A stretch of 64,000 bases of DNA from Actinospica durhamensis. Its GTDB lineage: Bacteria > Actinomycetota > Actinomycetes > Streptomycetales > Catenulisporaceae. The notes beneath the pieces are model-generated. The model saw only the letters and a program-made list of their open reading frames with translations. It was not told the DNA's origin and did no database searches. The stretch is from assembly GCF_018139695.1 (NCBI RefSeq), contig NZ_JAGSOG010000009.1, positions 1 to 64,000 of the forward strand. Reading direction: 5' to 3'. Shown piece by piece: positions 34,802-45,380 of this stretch (its first letter is position 1; each line of letters opens with the position of its first letter). Both the position numbers and the translations under genes were made by a program.

Positions 34802-36693
34802 CCGCCGTACGAACGATCGCCGACGCCGCGGCCGCGACCCTCGTCGCGGGCCCCGCGCTCACTCCGCTGGAGAAGATCGAGAGCGCGCTCGAGACCGTGA
34901 GCCTGCCCGGCCCGCGGCCGCGCCGCGCCGCCGAGTCACTCGGCGTCGGCTCCGAGCCGGCCGAGGGCGCCGAGGGCGAGCACGCCGCCGAGGCGGGCGA
35001 GTCCGAGCGCCCCGCGCACCGGGCCAGGGTCAGCTTCGTCGGCGCCGGGCCAGGCGACCCCGACCTGCTCACCCTGCGGGGTGCGGCCGCGCTGGCCGAG
35101 GCCGACATGCTGGTGCTCGACCGGCACCTGATCGAGCGCTTCCGCCCGCTGGCCCGCCCAGACGTGCTCCTGGTCGAGATCGGCTCCGAGCTCGCCGCGC
35201 CCGCGGTGCCCGTGGCCAAGGGCGTGGTGCTGCCGGCCTCCGCCTTCGGCCACCCGATCTCCTGTCCGGAGCCGGTGCTCGCGGCCATGGCCGAGGCGGT
35301 CGCCTCCGGCCGGCACGTGGTGCGGCTGCTCGACGGCGACCCCGGCCTGTTCAGCCCGCTCGAGACCGAGGCCGCGGCCTGCGCCCGCGCCGCGGTGCCG
35401 TTCGAGGTCGTGCCGGGCCTGGCCCGGGCCACCGCGGTGCCGATGTTCGCCGGGATTCCGCTCAGCCGCGGCTCGATCGGCGACGTGCGGCTGCTCTCGG
35501 CCCCGCACCCGGCCGCGGGCGAGAACTTCACCGCCTGGTCGGACTGGCACCGCCAGCTCGGCGAGGCCGGCGCCAGCGCCTCCACCCTGGTGCTCCAGGG
35601 CGTGGGCGACCGGATCGAGGAGGTGGCCGCCGAGCTGCTCGCGGCCGGCCGTCCCGGCTCCACCCCGGTGGCCGTGACCGTGGACGGCTCGCTCACCTCG
35701 CAGCGCACCGTCACCGGCACCCTGGACAAGATCACCGCCGCCCTCAAGGCCGAGCGCGTCTCCTGCGCGGGGGCCGGCACCGTGGTAGTGGTGGGTGCCG
35801 TGGTCAATCAGCGCGCCGAGCTGTCCTGGTACGAGAGCAAGCCGCTGTTCGGCTGGCGGGTGCTGGTGCCGCGCACCAAGGAGCAGGCCGGGGCGCTGTC
35901 CGAGCAGCTGCGCCGCTACGGCGCGGTGCCCACCGAGGTCCCGACCATCTCGGTCGAGCCCCCGCGCACCCCGCAGCAGATGGAGCGCGCGGTCAAGGGC
36001 CTGGTCACCGGCCGGTACGAGTGGGTGGCCTTCACCTCGGTGAACGCGGTCAAGGCGGTGCGGGAGAAGTTCGAGGACTACGGCCTCGACGCCCGCGCGT
36101 TCGCCGGGATCAAGGTGGCCGCGGTCGGCGAGGCGACGGCGAAGGCGCTCAAGGCCTTCGGCGTGGTGCCCGACCTGGTGCCCGCCGGCGAGCAGTCCGC
36201 GGCCGGCCTGCTGGCCGAGTTCCCGGCCTTCGACCCGGCCTTCGACCCGATCGAGCGGGTGTTCCTGCCGCGCGCCGACATCGCCACCGAGGTGCTCTCG
36301 GCCGGCCTGGTCGAACTCGGCTGGGAGGTGGACGACGTGACCGCCTACCGGACCGTGCGGGCCGCGCCCCCGGCCGAGGCGATCCGCGAGGCGATCAAGG
36401 GCGGCGGCTTCGACGCGGTCCTCTTCACCTCGAGCTCCACCGTGCGCAACCTGGTCGGCATCGCCGGCAAGCCGCACTCCGCGACCGTGATCACCTGCAT
36501 CGGCCCGGCCACCGCGGCCACCGCCAGGGAGCACGGTCTGCGGGTGGACGTACTGGCCCCGACGCCGAGCGCCGCGGCCCTGGCCGAGGCGCTGGCCGCC
36601 TTCGGGGCCTCGCGCCGCGAGGCGCAGATCGCCGCCGGCGATCCGGTCACGCGTCCGTCGGAACGTACTCGGGCGCGTCGGCGCCGGGCGTAG
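34798..36693 (+). CDS. hemD: fused tetrapyrrole methylase-like domain / uroporphyrinogen-III synthase
   Basis: A 631-aa two-domain protein from GTG, start set by GGGAG 7 bases upstream. About 80-330 is a tetrapyrrole-methylase fold (VSFVGAGPGDPDLLTLRGAAAL, VVPGLARATAVPMFAGIPLSRG). The usual SUMT motif RLKGGDPFIFGRG reads RLLDGDPGLFSP, so SAM-dependent uroporphyrinogen methylation may be weak or lost. About 345-610 is HemD, closing hydroxymethylbilane into uroporphyrinogen III (WVAFTSVNAVKAVREK, VFLPRADIATEVL, VLFTSSSTVRNLV, IGPATAATA). The C-terminus is Arg-rich. Streptomyces has the same fusion in the same place. Confidence 0.92.
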   Translation: MTAVRTIADAAAATLVAGPALTPLEKIESALETVSLPGPRPRRAAESLGVGSEPAEGAEGEHAAEAGESERPAHRARVSFVGAGPGDPDLLTLRGAAALAEADMLVLDRHLIERFRPLARPDVLLVEIGSELAAPAVPVAKGVVLPASAFGHPISCPEPVLAAMAEAVASGRHVVRLLDGDPGLFSPLETEAAACARAAVPFEVVPGLARATAVPMFAGIPLSRGSIGDVRLLSAPHPAAGENFTAWSDWHRQLGEAGASASTLVLQGVGDRIEEVAAELLAAGRPGSTPVAVTVDGSLTSQRTVTGTLDKITAALKAERVSCAGAGTVVVVGAVVNQRAELSWYESKPLFGWRVLVPRTKEQAGALSEQLRRYGAVPTEVPTISVEPPRTPQQMERAVKGLVTGRYEWVAFTSVNAVKAVREKFEDYGLDARAFAGIKVAAVGEATAKALKAFGVVPDLVPAGEQSAAGLLAEFPAFDPAFDPIERVFLPRADIATEVLSAGLVELGWEVDDVTAYRTVRAAPPAEAIREAIKGGGFDAVLFTSSSTVRNLVGIAGKPHSATVITCIGPATAATAREHGLRVDVLAPTPSAAALAEALAAFGASRREAQIAAGDPVTRPSERTRARRRRA

Positions 36694-36751
36694 AGTGGAT
36701 GCGCCCGCGCGGTCAGGACAGGATCCACGCGGGCGCGGTGGGAGAAGGTAG

Positions 36752-37729
36752 ATGGCAATGGATCTGACGTACCGTCCTCGGCGGCTGCGCACCACGCCCG
36801 CGATGCGCAGGCTGGTGGCGGAGACCCGGATCGACCCGGCGAACCTGGTGCTGCCGCTGTTCGTCAAGGAGGGCCTGGACGATCCGGCCCCCATCGCGTC
36901 GCTGCCCGGCGTGGTCCAGCACACCCTGCCGAGCGTGCGCAAGGCGGCCCGCGAGGCGGTCGAGGCCGGGGTCGGCGGGCTGATGCTGTTCGCGGTCCCC
37001 TCGCATCGGGACGCGATCGGCAGCGCGGGCACCGACCGGGACGGGATCTTGCAGCGCACCCTGCGCGAGGTGGCCGACGAGGTCGGCGACGAGACCGTGC
37101 TGATGAGCGACCTGTGCCTGGACGAGTTCACCGACCACGGCCACTGCGGCGTGCTGCGGGCCGACGGCACCGTGGACAACGACGCCACCCTCGAGCGCTA
37201 CGGCGAGATGGCCCTGGCCCAGGCCGAGGCGGGCGCCCACCTGCTCGGCCCGAGCGGCATGATGGACGGTCAGGTCGGCTACGTCCGGCGGGTGCTGGAC
37301 GAGGCGGGGCTGCAGGACACCGGGGTGCTGGCCTACTCGGCCAAGTACGCCTCGGCCTTCTTCGGCCCGTTCCGCGACGCGGTGGAGTCCCAGCTCGAGG
37401 GCGACCGCAAGACCTACCAGCAGGACCCGGCCAACGCCATCGAGTCGCTGCGCGAGGTGCGCCTCGATGTCGAAGAGGGCGCGGACCTGGTCATGGTCAA
37501 GCCGGCCCTGGCCTACCTGGACATCATCAGCCGGGTCGCGGCCGAGGTGGACGTGCCGGTGGCGGCCTACCAGGTCTCCGGCGAGTACGCGATGGTCGAG
37601 GCGGCCGCGGCGAACGGCTGGATCGAGCGGGAGCGGGCGATCCTGGAGACGCTCACGGCCATCCGCCGGGCCGGCGCGAGCGTCATCCTGACCTACTGGG
37701 CCGTCGAGGCCATCAGGCTGCTGGGCTGA
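36752..37729 (+). CDS. hemB: delta-aminolevulinic acid dehydratase (porphobilinogen synthase)
   Basis: A 325-aa enzyme condensing two ALA into porphobilinogen. Schiff-base lysines are K198 (YSAKYAS) and K250 ([10 protein letters not shown]). The metal region [14 protein letters not shown] keeps C122 and C132 but has Asp124 where zinc enzymes have the middle Cys. This suggests magnesium or mixed metal use rather than a classical three-Cys zinc site. The start ATG is preceded by GGAGAAGG. It comes 58 bases after hemD, and its last 17 bases overlap the convergent ABC ATPase gene. Confidence 0.95.
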   Translation: MAMDLTYRPRRLRTTPAMRRLVAETRIDPANLVLPLFVKEGLDDPAPIASLPGVVQHTLPSVRKAAREAVEAGVGGLMLFAVPSHRDAIGSAGTDRDGILQRTLREVADEVGDETVLMSDLCLDEFTDHGHCGVLRADGTVDNDATLERYGEMALAQAEAGAHLLGPSGMMDGQVGYVRRVLDEAGLQDTGVLAYSAKYASAFFGPFRDAVESQLEGDRKTYQQDPANAIESLREVRLDVEEGADLVMVKPALAYLDIISRVAAEVDVPVAAYQVSGEYAMVEAAAANGWIERERAILETLTAIRRAGASVILTYWAVEAIRLLG

Positions 37730-38381
37730 GCCCGGCCGGCCGCGCCAGGCCCTCGCGCAACTCGTAGACCTCGTCGCAGACCTCCGCGACGAGGTCTAGG
37801 TCGTGTTCGATCATCAGCAGGGCGAGGCCGTCCGCGCGCAGCGCCCGCAGAGTCGCGGCGAACTCGGCCAGCTCCCCGGTGCCCATCCCGGACGAGGGCT
37901 CGTCCAGCAGCAGCACGCGCGCCCCGCCGGCCAGCGCCCGCGCGATCTCCACCAGCCGGGCCACGCCGGTGGGCAGCTTCCCGGCCGGATACGCGGCGAA
38001 GTCCGCCAGGCCCAGCCGCCGCAGCGTATCCGCCACGGCCTGCGCGGGATCGCCGGAGCCCGCGGCCCGGGCGGCGACGAGCAGGTTCTCCGCCACGCTG
38101 AGCGAGCCGAACACCTCGAGCCGCTGGTAGGTGCGGCCGAGACCGAGCCTGGCCCGCCGGTGCGTGGCCGCGCGGGTGACCTCCCGCCCCCCGAGCAGCA
38201 CCCGGCCGTGGCTCGGCCGCAGCCGCCCGCACACCACGTCGAACAGGGTGGACTTGCCGGCGCCGTTGGATCCGATCAGCCCCGTCAGCCGTCCTGCGGA
38301 CACCTCGAGGCTGATTCCGCGCAGCACCGGAACCCGCGGATAACCGGCCGTGACCTCGCGTACTTCCAGTTCGACGGGCAT
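37713..38381 (-). CDS. orphan LivG-like ABC transporter ATP-binding protein
   Basis: A 222-aa ATPase of the branched-chain amino-acid (LivG) class. Walker A is GSNGAGKST, the Q-loop region RTYQRLEVF, and Walker [12 protein letters not shown] is followed by H in MIEHDLDLV. The signature is [15 protein letters not shown] where LivG usually has LPYGxQRRLEIARAL, so the central Gln is missing. It is a little short (LivG is about 250 aa). No permease, LivF or binding protein is nearby, so its partner must lie elsewhere. ATG 38381 is taken by homology; a much longer upstream reading is a GC-rich artefact. Confidence 0.83.
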   Translation of the reverse strand: MPVELEVREVTAGYPRVPVLRGISLEVSAGRLTGLIGSNGAGKSTLFDVVCGRLRPSHGRVLLGGREVTRAATHRRARLGLGRTYQRLEVFGSLSVAENLLVAARAAGSGDPAQAVADTLRRLGLADFAAYPAGKLPTGVARLVEIARALAGGARVLLLDEPSSGMGTGELAEFAATLRALRADGLALLMIEHDLDLVAEVCDEVYELREGLARPAGLSPAA

Positions 38382-38489
38382 CGGCCGGGGCCTTTCGTTG
38401 GGCCGTTCGTGCAGGAGCGGGCGCACTGCGCACGTGATACAAAGCAAACTCAAGGGAGTGCCTGTTGTCGAGACGAAGGACCGGGACGC

Positions 38490-39818
38490 GTGGAGATCGA
38501 AGACCGGATACCGGAGGGCGTCGGCGCACCGGCCGCGGCGGCAACACGACAACCTCAGCGGATCGGCCTGCCCCGCGCGCTCGGTGAGATCCTCGCGGTC
38601 TACGTGCCGTCCTTCGGCCTCGGCGTGTTCACCGCGCTGGTGCTGCTGGCGAACCCGAGCCTGGGCAACAACGACGAGATCACCGGGTGGCTGCCCGCGC
38701 TCGAGGAGATCCTGCAGTACGTCATGCAGGCGAGCGTGACGATCTTCGGCGTGGCGTTCTTCTGTTCGCAGCGCGGGGTCACCCTGCCGATGCTCTTCGG
38801 CAAGCTCAAGCGGCCGCCGGAGCAGGCCCCGCCGGCCGGCGGCTGGTACGGCGGCTACGGCTACTCCCCGTACGGCTACCCGGGCCAGGTCCCGCAGCCG
38901 CTGCCCGAGGGCGGCCCACAGCAGCCTCCGACGGGGCAGTGGGGCGCGTGGGGCCAGTGGACCCAGCAGGGCCAGGCCGGCCCGCCGCAGCAGCCCTCCG
39001 CGCCGCAGCAGGCCCCGCAGTGGGGCGAGCCGGAGCAGACCGCGCCCATCCCGGCGCCGGCGCCCACCGCGCCGCTGTCCGCCGGACCGCCCGCGCCCGC
39101 GGCGCCCGGGGTCCCGGCCTGGGGCGCTCCGCCGCAGCAGCACCCGGTGCCGACCGCGTACGGCTTCGGCGGCGGCGATCCGGCGCCCTTCGCGGGCGTG
39201 CCGCAGCCGCCGCAGGAGCGCAGCCGGGGCTGGCAGTTCACCCGGGCCTACTTCGTCTCGATGGCCGGGGTGCTCGGCTTCCTGATCTCGGTGATCATCT
39301 ACTCCAACGTGACGAACCAGACCACCGGCGCACCCGACCAGGGCAGCAGCCCGTGGCTGGTGCTGGTGGGCCTTTTCGTCGCGCTCGCGGCCGGGTTCGG
39401 CGAGGAGATGCTGATCACCGGCCTGGTCACCAACGCGCTGGAGAAGGCCGGGATGACCGGCAACCGCGCCTGGGTGATCTACCTGGTGGCCATCTGCCTG
39501 CGCATCCCGTTCCACCTGTACTACGGCTGGGCCTCGCTCGGGGTGATCATCTTCACCATGGTCAACATCTGGGTCTACCGGCGCTGGCGGCTGCTGTGGC
39601 CGATCATCCTGGCCCACGCGACGTACGACTTCTTCGAGTACCTCGGCAGCGTGGTGCCCACGGCGGCCGGGGGCCTGCTCATCCTGGCCCTCGCGTTCGG
39701 CACGCTGGTGATGGTGGTGGTGATCGTCAGCGTCGAGAACTCGGACCGGGTCGCCCGGCGCCGCTACGCCCGCTTCACCGAGGAGCAGGCGCTGGTCCAG
39801 AACGCCGCGGCGGCGTAG
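38490..39818 (+). CDS. CPBP-family intramembrane metalloprotease-like protein
   Basis: A 442-aa membrane protein. Two N-terminal helices (about 25-50 and 70-95) precede a cytoplasmic Gln/Pro/Gly-rich insert (about 110-245, many QQP repeats). A C-terminal block of about six helices carries GFGEEMLITG, LRIPFHLYYG and ILAHATYDF, the three CPBP/Abi motifs. Motif 1 has Thr where the family EExxxR has Arg. The insert between helices 2 and 3 is unusual. GTG 38490 is selected for AGGA 9 bases upstream. CPBP proteins process substrates within the membrane; none is known here. Confidence 0.8.
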   Translation: MEIEDRIPEGVGAPAAAATRQPQRIGLPRALGEILAVYVPSFGLGVFTALVLLANPSLGNNDEITGWLPALEEILQYVMQASVTIFGVAFFCSQRGVTLPMLFGKLKRPPEQAPPAGGWYGGYGYSPYGYPGQVPQPLPEGGPQQPPTGQWGAWGQWTQQGQAGPPQQPSAPQQAPQWGEPEQTAPIPAPAPTAPLSAGPPAPAAPGVPAWGAPPQQHPVPTAYGFGGGDPAPFAGVPQPPQERSRGWQFTRAYFVSMAGVLGFLISVIIYSNVTNQTTGAPDQGSSPWLVLVGLFVALAAGFGEEMLITGLVTNALEKAGMTGNRAWVIYLVAICLRIPFHLYYGWASLGVIIFTMVNIWVYRRWRLLWPIILAHATYDFFEYLGSVVPTAAGGLLILALAFGTLVMVVVIVSVENSDRVARRRYARFTEEQALVQNAAAA

Positions 39819-39914
39819 GCGGCCTAGGCGCCGAGGTGGCGCGGGCGCCGCGTTCAAGAACCTGCGCCGCGCCGCCCGCCTCGGCCCTCGACCCGTTCGC
39901 AGCCGGCCGCACCG

Positions 39915-39961
39915 CGCAAAGGCCCGCCCCCCGTATCCGATACGGGGGGCGGGCCTTTGCG
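39915..39961. terminator. long bidirectional terminator
   Basis: A perfect 23-bp stem with a single-base nominal loop. The arm begins CGCAAAGGCCCGCCCC, continues CCGTATC, and is exactly mirrored on the other side. It lies between the convergent CPBP and TetR genes and ends 19 bases before the TetR stop codon. Confidence 0.9.
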
Positions 39962-39979
39962 GGTGGTGCTTGCGGGCTG

Positions 39980-40624
39980 TTACGGGGTCGGCTTCTTGCC
40001 GGTCACGCCCCAGCTGACCAGGCGGATCAGCGCGGCGCGCAGGTCCTTGTCCTTCACCGCCCAGGACTCGAAGGTCTTGGGGTGCGCGGCGGAGGCGGCC
40101 AGCATGGTGACCAGGGCGCCGGCGGTGGCGGCGGCCGGGACGTCGGACTCCACCTTCCCGCTCTTCTGCAGTTCGCCGATGGCCGAGCTCAGGGCCTTGT
40201 GCACGGCGTCGAGCACCCGCATCCGGTGCTTGGTGAAGCGCTTGTCGCCCTCGGCCGCGGCCAGGTCGACCACGCGCAGGATCGAGTCGTGCTCCTGCCA
40301 GAAGTCCATCAGGCCGTTCACCAGCTCGGTGGCCGAGACGGTGCCGGCCCGCCCGGCCCAACTGCGCTCGCTCGCCAGCTCCTTGAGCTCGGCGGCCTCC
40401 CGGACCACGTCCGCGGCCAGTTCGAGGATCGCCGCCTCGATGTCCGGGAAGTACTGGTAGAAGGTGGCCGGAGAGGTTCCCGCGTCACGTGCCACGTCGA
40501 TGACGGTGACGTCCCGGTACGACCGGGCCGCCAGCAGTTCGGCGAGGCACTCGAGGAGGCGGGCCCGGGTCTCCTGGCCACGCCGGCCGGCTATCCGTCC
40601 GTCGACGGTACGTACTTGTGTCAT
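39980..40624 (-). CDS. TetR-family transcriptional regulator
   Basis: A 214-aa regulator. The N-terminal HTH (about 15-65) reads TRARLLECLAELLAARSYRDVTVIDVARDAGTSPATFYQYFPDIEAAIL. The C-terminal ligand domain is helical and of no recognisable specificity. The 51-base gap to the upstream molybdopterin-oxidoreductase gene carries a 7-bp-arm inverted repeat, so the gene is probably autoregulated. Co-direction with the oxidoreductase suggests functional linkage, not proven. Confidence 0.88.
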   Translation of the reverse strand: MTQVRTVDGRIAGRRGQETRARLLECLAELLAARSYRDVTVIDVARDAGTSPATFYQYFPDIEAAILELAADVVREAAELKELASERSWAGRAGTVSATELVNGLMDFWQEHDSILRVVDLAAAEGDKRFTKHRMRVLDAVHKALSSAIGELQKSGKVESDVPAAATAGALVTMLAASAAHPKTFESWAVKDKDLRAALIRLVSWGVTGKKPTP

Positions 40625-40633
40625 ACCGTCAGC

Positions 40634-40659
40634 TTATCTACCTATGATCAGTTAGATAA
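40634..40659 (-). promoter_or_regulatory. candidate TetR operator
   Basis: TTATCTA (40634-40640) and TAGATAA (40653-40659) form perfect arms around 12 bases. The site is an AT-rich island ten bases before the tetR start, in an otherwise GC-rich region. It fits an autoregulatory operator overlapping the promoter. Confidence 0.6.
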
Positions 40660-40675
40660 TGTGATGGACCGTCTA

Positions 40676-42967
<2,292 letters not shown>

Positions 42968-43112
42968 GACAGAGACTCTAGCTCCGCTTCCCCCCGATGC
43001 CATGTTCATACCTTCGGGTGATTCGGTCAGGATTAGCCTTCGTCCGGCGTGTCGCTCCCCTGCAATGGAGGCGGTGCTTCATCCGCCAGCAGCTTTCAGA
43101 AAGGGAAGCGTC

Positions 43113-43853
43113 ATGGGCTCGCATGCCAAGACCCGCACCACCGGACGCAAGACGGCCCTCGGCGCCCTCGCCGTCGGTGCGACGCTGACCGGGGTGGGCC
43201 TGACCGCGGCCGCGCTCGACCCGGCCACCGCCGTGCTGACCGCGGGCTCCGTCCCGAGCGGCAACGCGGCGATCCAGCTCTCCGGCCTGGCCACCCCGGT
43301 CGCCCTCAGCACGGATTCCACCTCCACCGACCCCGCCTCGCTCGCCGCCGCTCCGCTGACCGCCGCCGACTCGCTCAGCGCCGCCGCGGCGCGCACCACG
43401 CAGAGCACGATCCCGGCGGCCGGGACCGTCGGCCCCGGCGCGCCGGCCCCGCAGTCCGCCCCGGCCGCGCCCGCGCCCGAGTCGACCCAGCCGCCGCAGC
43501 CGCAGACGACGCAGCCGGCGCAGAGCGCCCAGGACGCGCCGAGCACCGGTCTCGACGCGATCCGCCCGATCCAGCAGGGCCTGAGCGCCCTGACCGACGG
43601 GTACACCGGCAAGCACCGGCAGACCCGCTCGGCCACCCCGTCCGACGCCACCTCCGCCGTCGGCTCGCTCGCCGCCCCCGGCACCGGCGAGGTCACCGGC
43701 CTGCTCGGCTCGGTGCCGGTGGTCGGCCAGCTGCTCGGCGGCTCGGGCGACGGCCAGTCAGACCTCGCCGTGCCCGGGCTCTCCTCGCTCTCCGGCCTCA
43801 CCTCGCTCACCCCGCTGGGCTCGCTCACCTCGTCTCTGCCCCTCGGGCTGTAG
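43113..43853 (+). CDS. secreted Ala/Pro/Ser/Thr-rich protein, unknown function
   Basis: A 246-aa exported protein, ATG with AAGGGAAG upstream. A basic start (MGSHAKTRTTGRK) and hydrophobic stretch ALGALAVGATLTGVGLTAAAL form a signal peptide ending near residue 35. The rest is low complexity (Ala, Pro, Gln, Ser, Thr), ending in Gly/Ser/Leu-rich segments (LLGSVPVVGQLLGG, GLTSLTPLGSLTSSLPLGL). No domain recognised. It is divergent from the oxidoreductase gene. Confidence 0.7.
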   Translation: MGSHAKTRTTGRKTALGALAVGATLTGVGLTAAALDPATAVLTAGSVPSGNAAIQLSGLATPVALSTDSTSTDPASLAAAPLTAADSLSAAAARTTQSTIPAAGTVGPGAPAPQSAPAAPAPESTQPPQPQTTQPAQSAQDAPSTGLDAIRPIQQGLSALTDGYTGKHRQTRSATPSDATSAVGSLAAPGTGEVTGLLGSVPVVGQLLGGSGDGQSDLAVPGLSSLSGLTSLTPLGSLTSSLPLGL

Positions 43854-43988
43854 GGCGCCGACGGGCGGGGCCTGGTCCGAGGTCCGTCCGTCGGTCCATC
43901 GGCGTGTTCACCGGATCGGGTGGTCCGCGTCGCCCGTTGTGATGATGATCACTGATATGCCGCCTCCGGACTGGCAGCATGGTCGGTC

Positions 43989-44414
43989 ATGAGCAACGGC
44001 ATGGAGTCGCTCATCCACCGCGACTACGCGGCCTTCGTCGCCGCCGTCCCGCTGATCGCGGCCGGCGCGCTGACGGCTTTCTCCGTGCGCGACCGGGGGG
44101 AACGAGCCGGGTCCGCGTCCACGGACGCGCCCGTGTCGGCGCAGCCGCTGGCCCAGGACGTGGAGTACGCGCTGATCGGCGTGCTGCTCGCGGTGATGGC
44201 CGATCAGCTCGAACACGACCCCGCGGCCTTCCCGGCGCTGGCCGACGCGGCCTCGAGACTGGTGCCGCCGGTGCAGCGGGAGGGTGCGGGGCCGCTGGTG
44301 TGGACGGGGCTGACCGAGCGGGCCAGGCGGGCCGCGGTCCAGGTGCTGCGGCCGGCCGCGCTCAGCAGCCTCGTGCGTGCCCTCACCTACGACTACCTGG
44401 GGGCGATGGGATGA
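43989..44414 (+). CDS. small protein of a three-gene membrane cassette
   Basis: A 141-aa protein of unknown function. One hydrophobic stretch near the start (AAFVAAVPLIAAGALTAF) and a helical C-terminal part (VEYALIGVLLAVMADQLEHDPAAFPALADAASRLV) can be seen. Its stop overlaps the next start (ATGA), so it is coupled to the following membrane gene. Confidence 0.6.
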   Translation: MSNGMESLIHRDYAAFVAAVPLIAAGALTAFSVRDRGERAGSASTDAPVSAQPLAQDVEYALIGVLLAVMADQLEHDPAAFPALADAASRLVPPVQREGAGPLVWTGLTERARRAAVQVLRPAALSSLVRALTYDYLGAMG

Positions 44415-45061
44415 GCGTGACCATGAGCGAGAGAGTGCGGCCAGAGGCCGACGACTATCTGTACCGGGTCGGCGCCGTGGCCGCGCCGCCCTACGGCGCG
44501 CTGCTGCCCGGCTGCGACGAGCCCGCGCCGTTCGTCGGCCCCTACCTCGGCCTGGTCTCCGGCGTGCTGTGTGCGCTGGTGGGCGCCTTCCTGCTGCTCG
44601 CGCCGTTCGCCTTCGACTACCGGCACGGCGCCGCGAGCCTGCCGCGCAGCGCCGTGCTCGACCTCGCCACCGGCGCCGCCGTGGTGGGCGTCGGCCTGCT
44701 GACGTCGGGTCTGTTCGGCCTGGCGCTGGTGCGCCGGCTCCGGGCGCGGCCCGCGGCGTCCTCGTTCGCACTCGGATCCGGGTACCTGCCGTCGGCCGAC
44801 GACGAGTTCGACGAGGACGACGACCTGGACCTGTCCGAGCGCGTCGCCACCCCGATCCTGCTGCACCTGCTCGAGCAGGAGCCGGAACCCGAGCCCGAGT
44901 ACGAGCCGGAGCCCGAGCCGCGACCCGCCGCGCCGACCCCCCCGCTCGACCCCAGCGGCGCCCTGCGCGACCTGCTGACCCCGCTGGTGGCCGCGCTGGC
45001 CGCGGACCTGCGGGCCAGGGACCGGGGCGAAGGCCTTGGCACCGACCGTGAGAAGGACTGA
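44411..45061 (+). CDS. membrane protein with SPW-like helix pair and acidic tail
   Basis: A 216-aa protein coupled by ATGA to the previous gene. Two membrane helices (about 45-65, LGLVSGVLCALVGAFLLLAPFAF, and about 80-105) have an SPW-repeat-like layout. A cytoplasmic tail with an acidic run (DDEFDEDDDLDLSE) and a Glu-Pro-Tyr repeat (EPEPEPEYEPEPEP) follows. Function unknown. Confidence 0.6.
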   Translation: MSVTMSERVRPEADDYLYRVGAVAAPPYGALLPGCDEPAPFVGPYLGLVSGVLCALVGAFLLLAPFAFDYRHGAASLPRSAVLDLATGAAVVGVGLLTSGLFGLALVRRLRARPAASSFALGSGYLPSADDEFDEDDDLDLSERVATPILLHLLEQEPEPEPEYEPEPEPRPAAPTPPLDPSGALRDLLTPLVAALAADLRARDRGEGLGTDREKD

Positions 45062-45065
45062 CGCC

Positions 45066-45347
45066 GTGCCCTCCCAGCCCACCCACAGGCCCGCCGCGCC
45101 GGTCGCGGCGCTGCTCGGCCTCGGCCTGCTCGTGCTGCTCGGCGGCTGGCTGATCGCCGCGCCCTTCGTGCTCGGCTACCACGGCGCCGACGACCAGCGG
45201 CGCGGCGCGGCCTGGACCGCGGCCACCCGCGTCGACGTGAGCGCGGGCGCGGCCGTGCTCGCGGTGGCCGTCGCGGCGCTGCTGGGCTACACCGCCTCGT
45301 CCGCGGCGTGGCAGGCACGGTACCGTCGGGGGAATGACGGTGCATAA
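45066..45347 (+). CDS. small SPW-repeat-like two-helix membrane protein
   Basis: A 93-aa protein, GTG start with AGAAGGA upstream overlapping the previous gene end. Two hydrophobic helices (about 15-35, LLGLGLLVLLGGWLIAAPFVLGY, and about 58-80) match the SPW pattern. Third gene of the cassette; a longer in-frame start at 45036 would overlap the previous gene. Confidence 0.6.
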   Translation: MPSQPTHRPAAPVAALLGLGLLVLLGGWLIAAPFVLGYHGADDQRRGAAWTAATRVDVSAGAAVLAVAVAALLGYTASSAAWQARYRRGNDGA

Positions 45348-45380
45348 AGCCGTGTAGCCACAAGGTGGAGGGTGCGTCGG

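Noticed and set aside
38382-40361. N-terminal extension of the LivG-like ATPase gene (an 882-codon frame)
   Set aside because: It crosses the CPBP gene and two intergenic regions; homology to LivG begins at ATG 38381.
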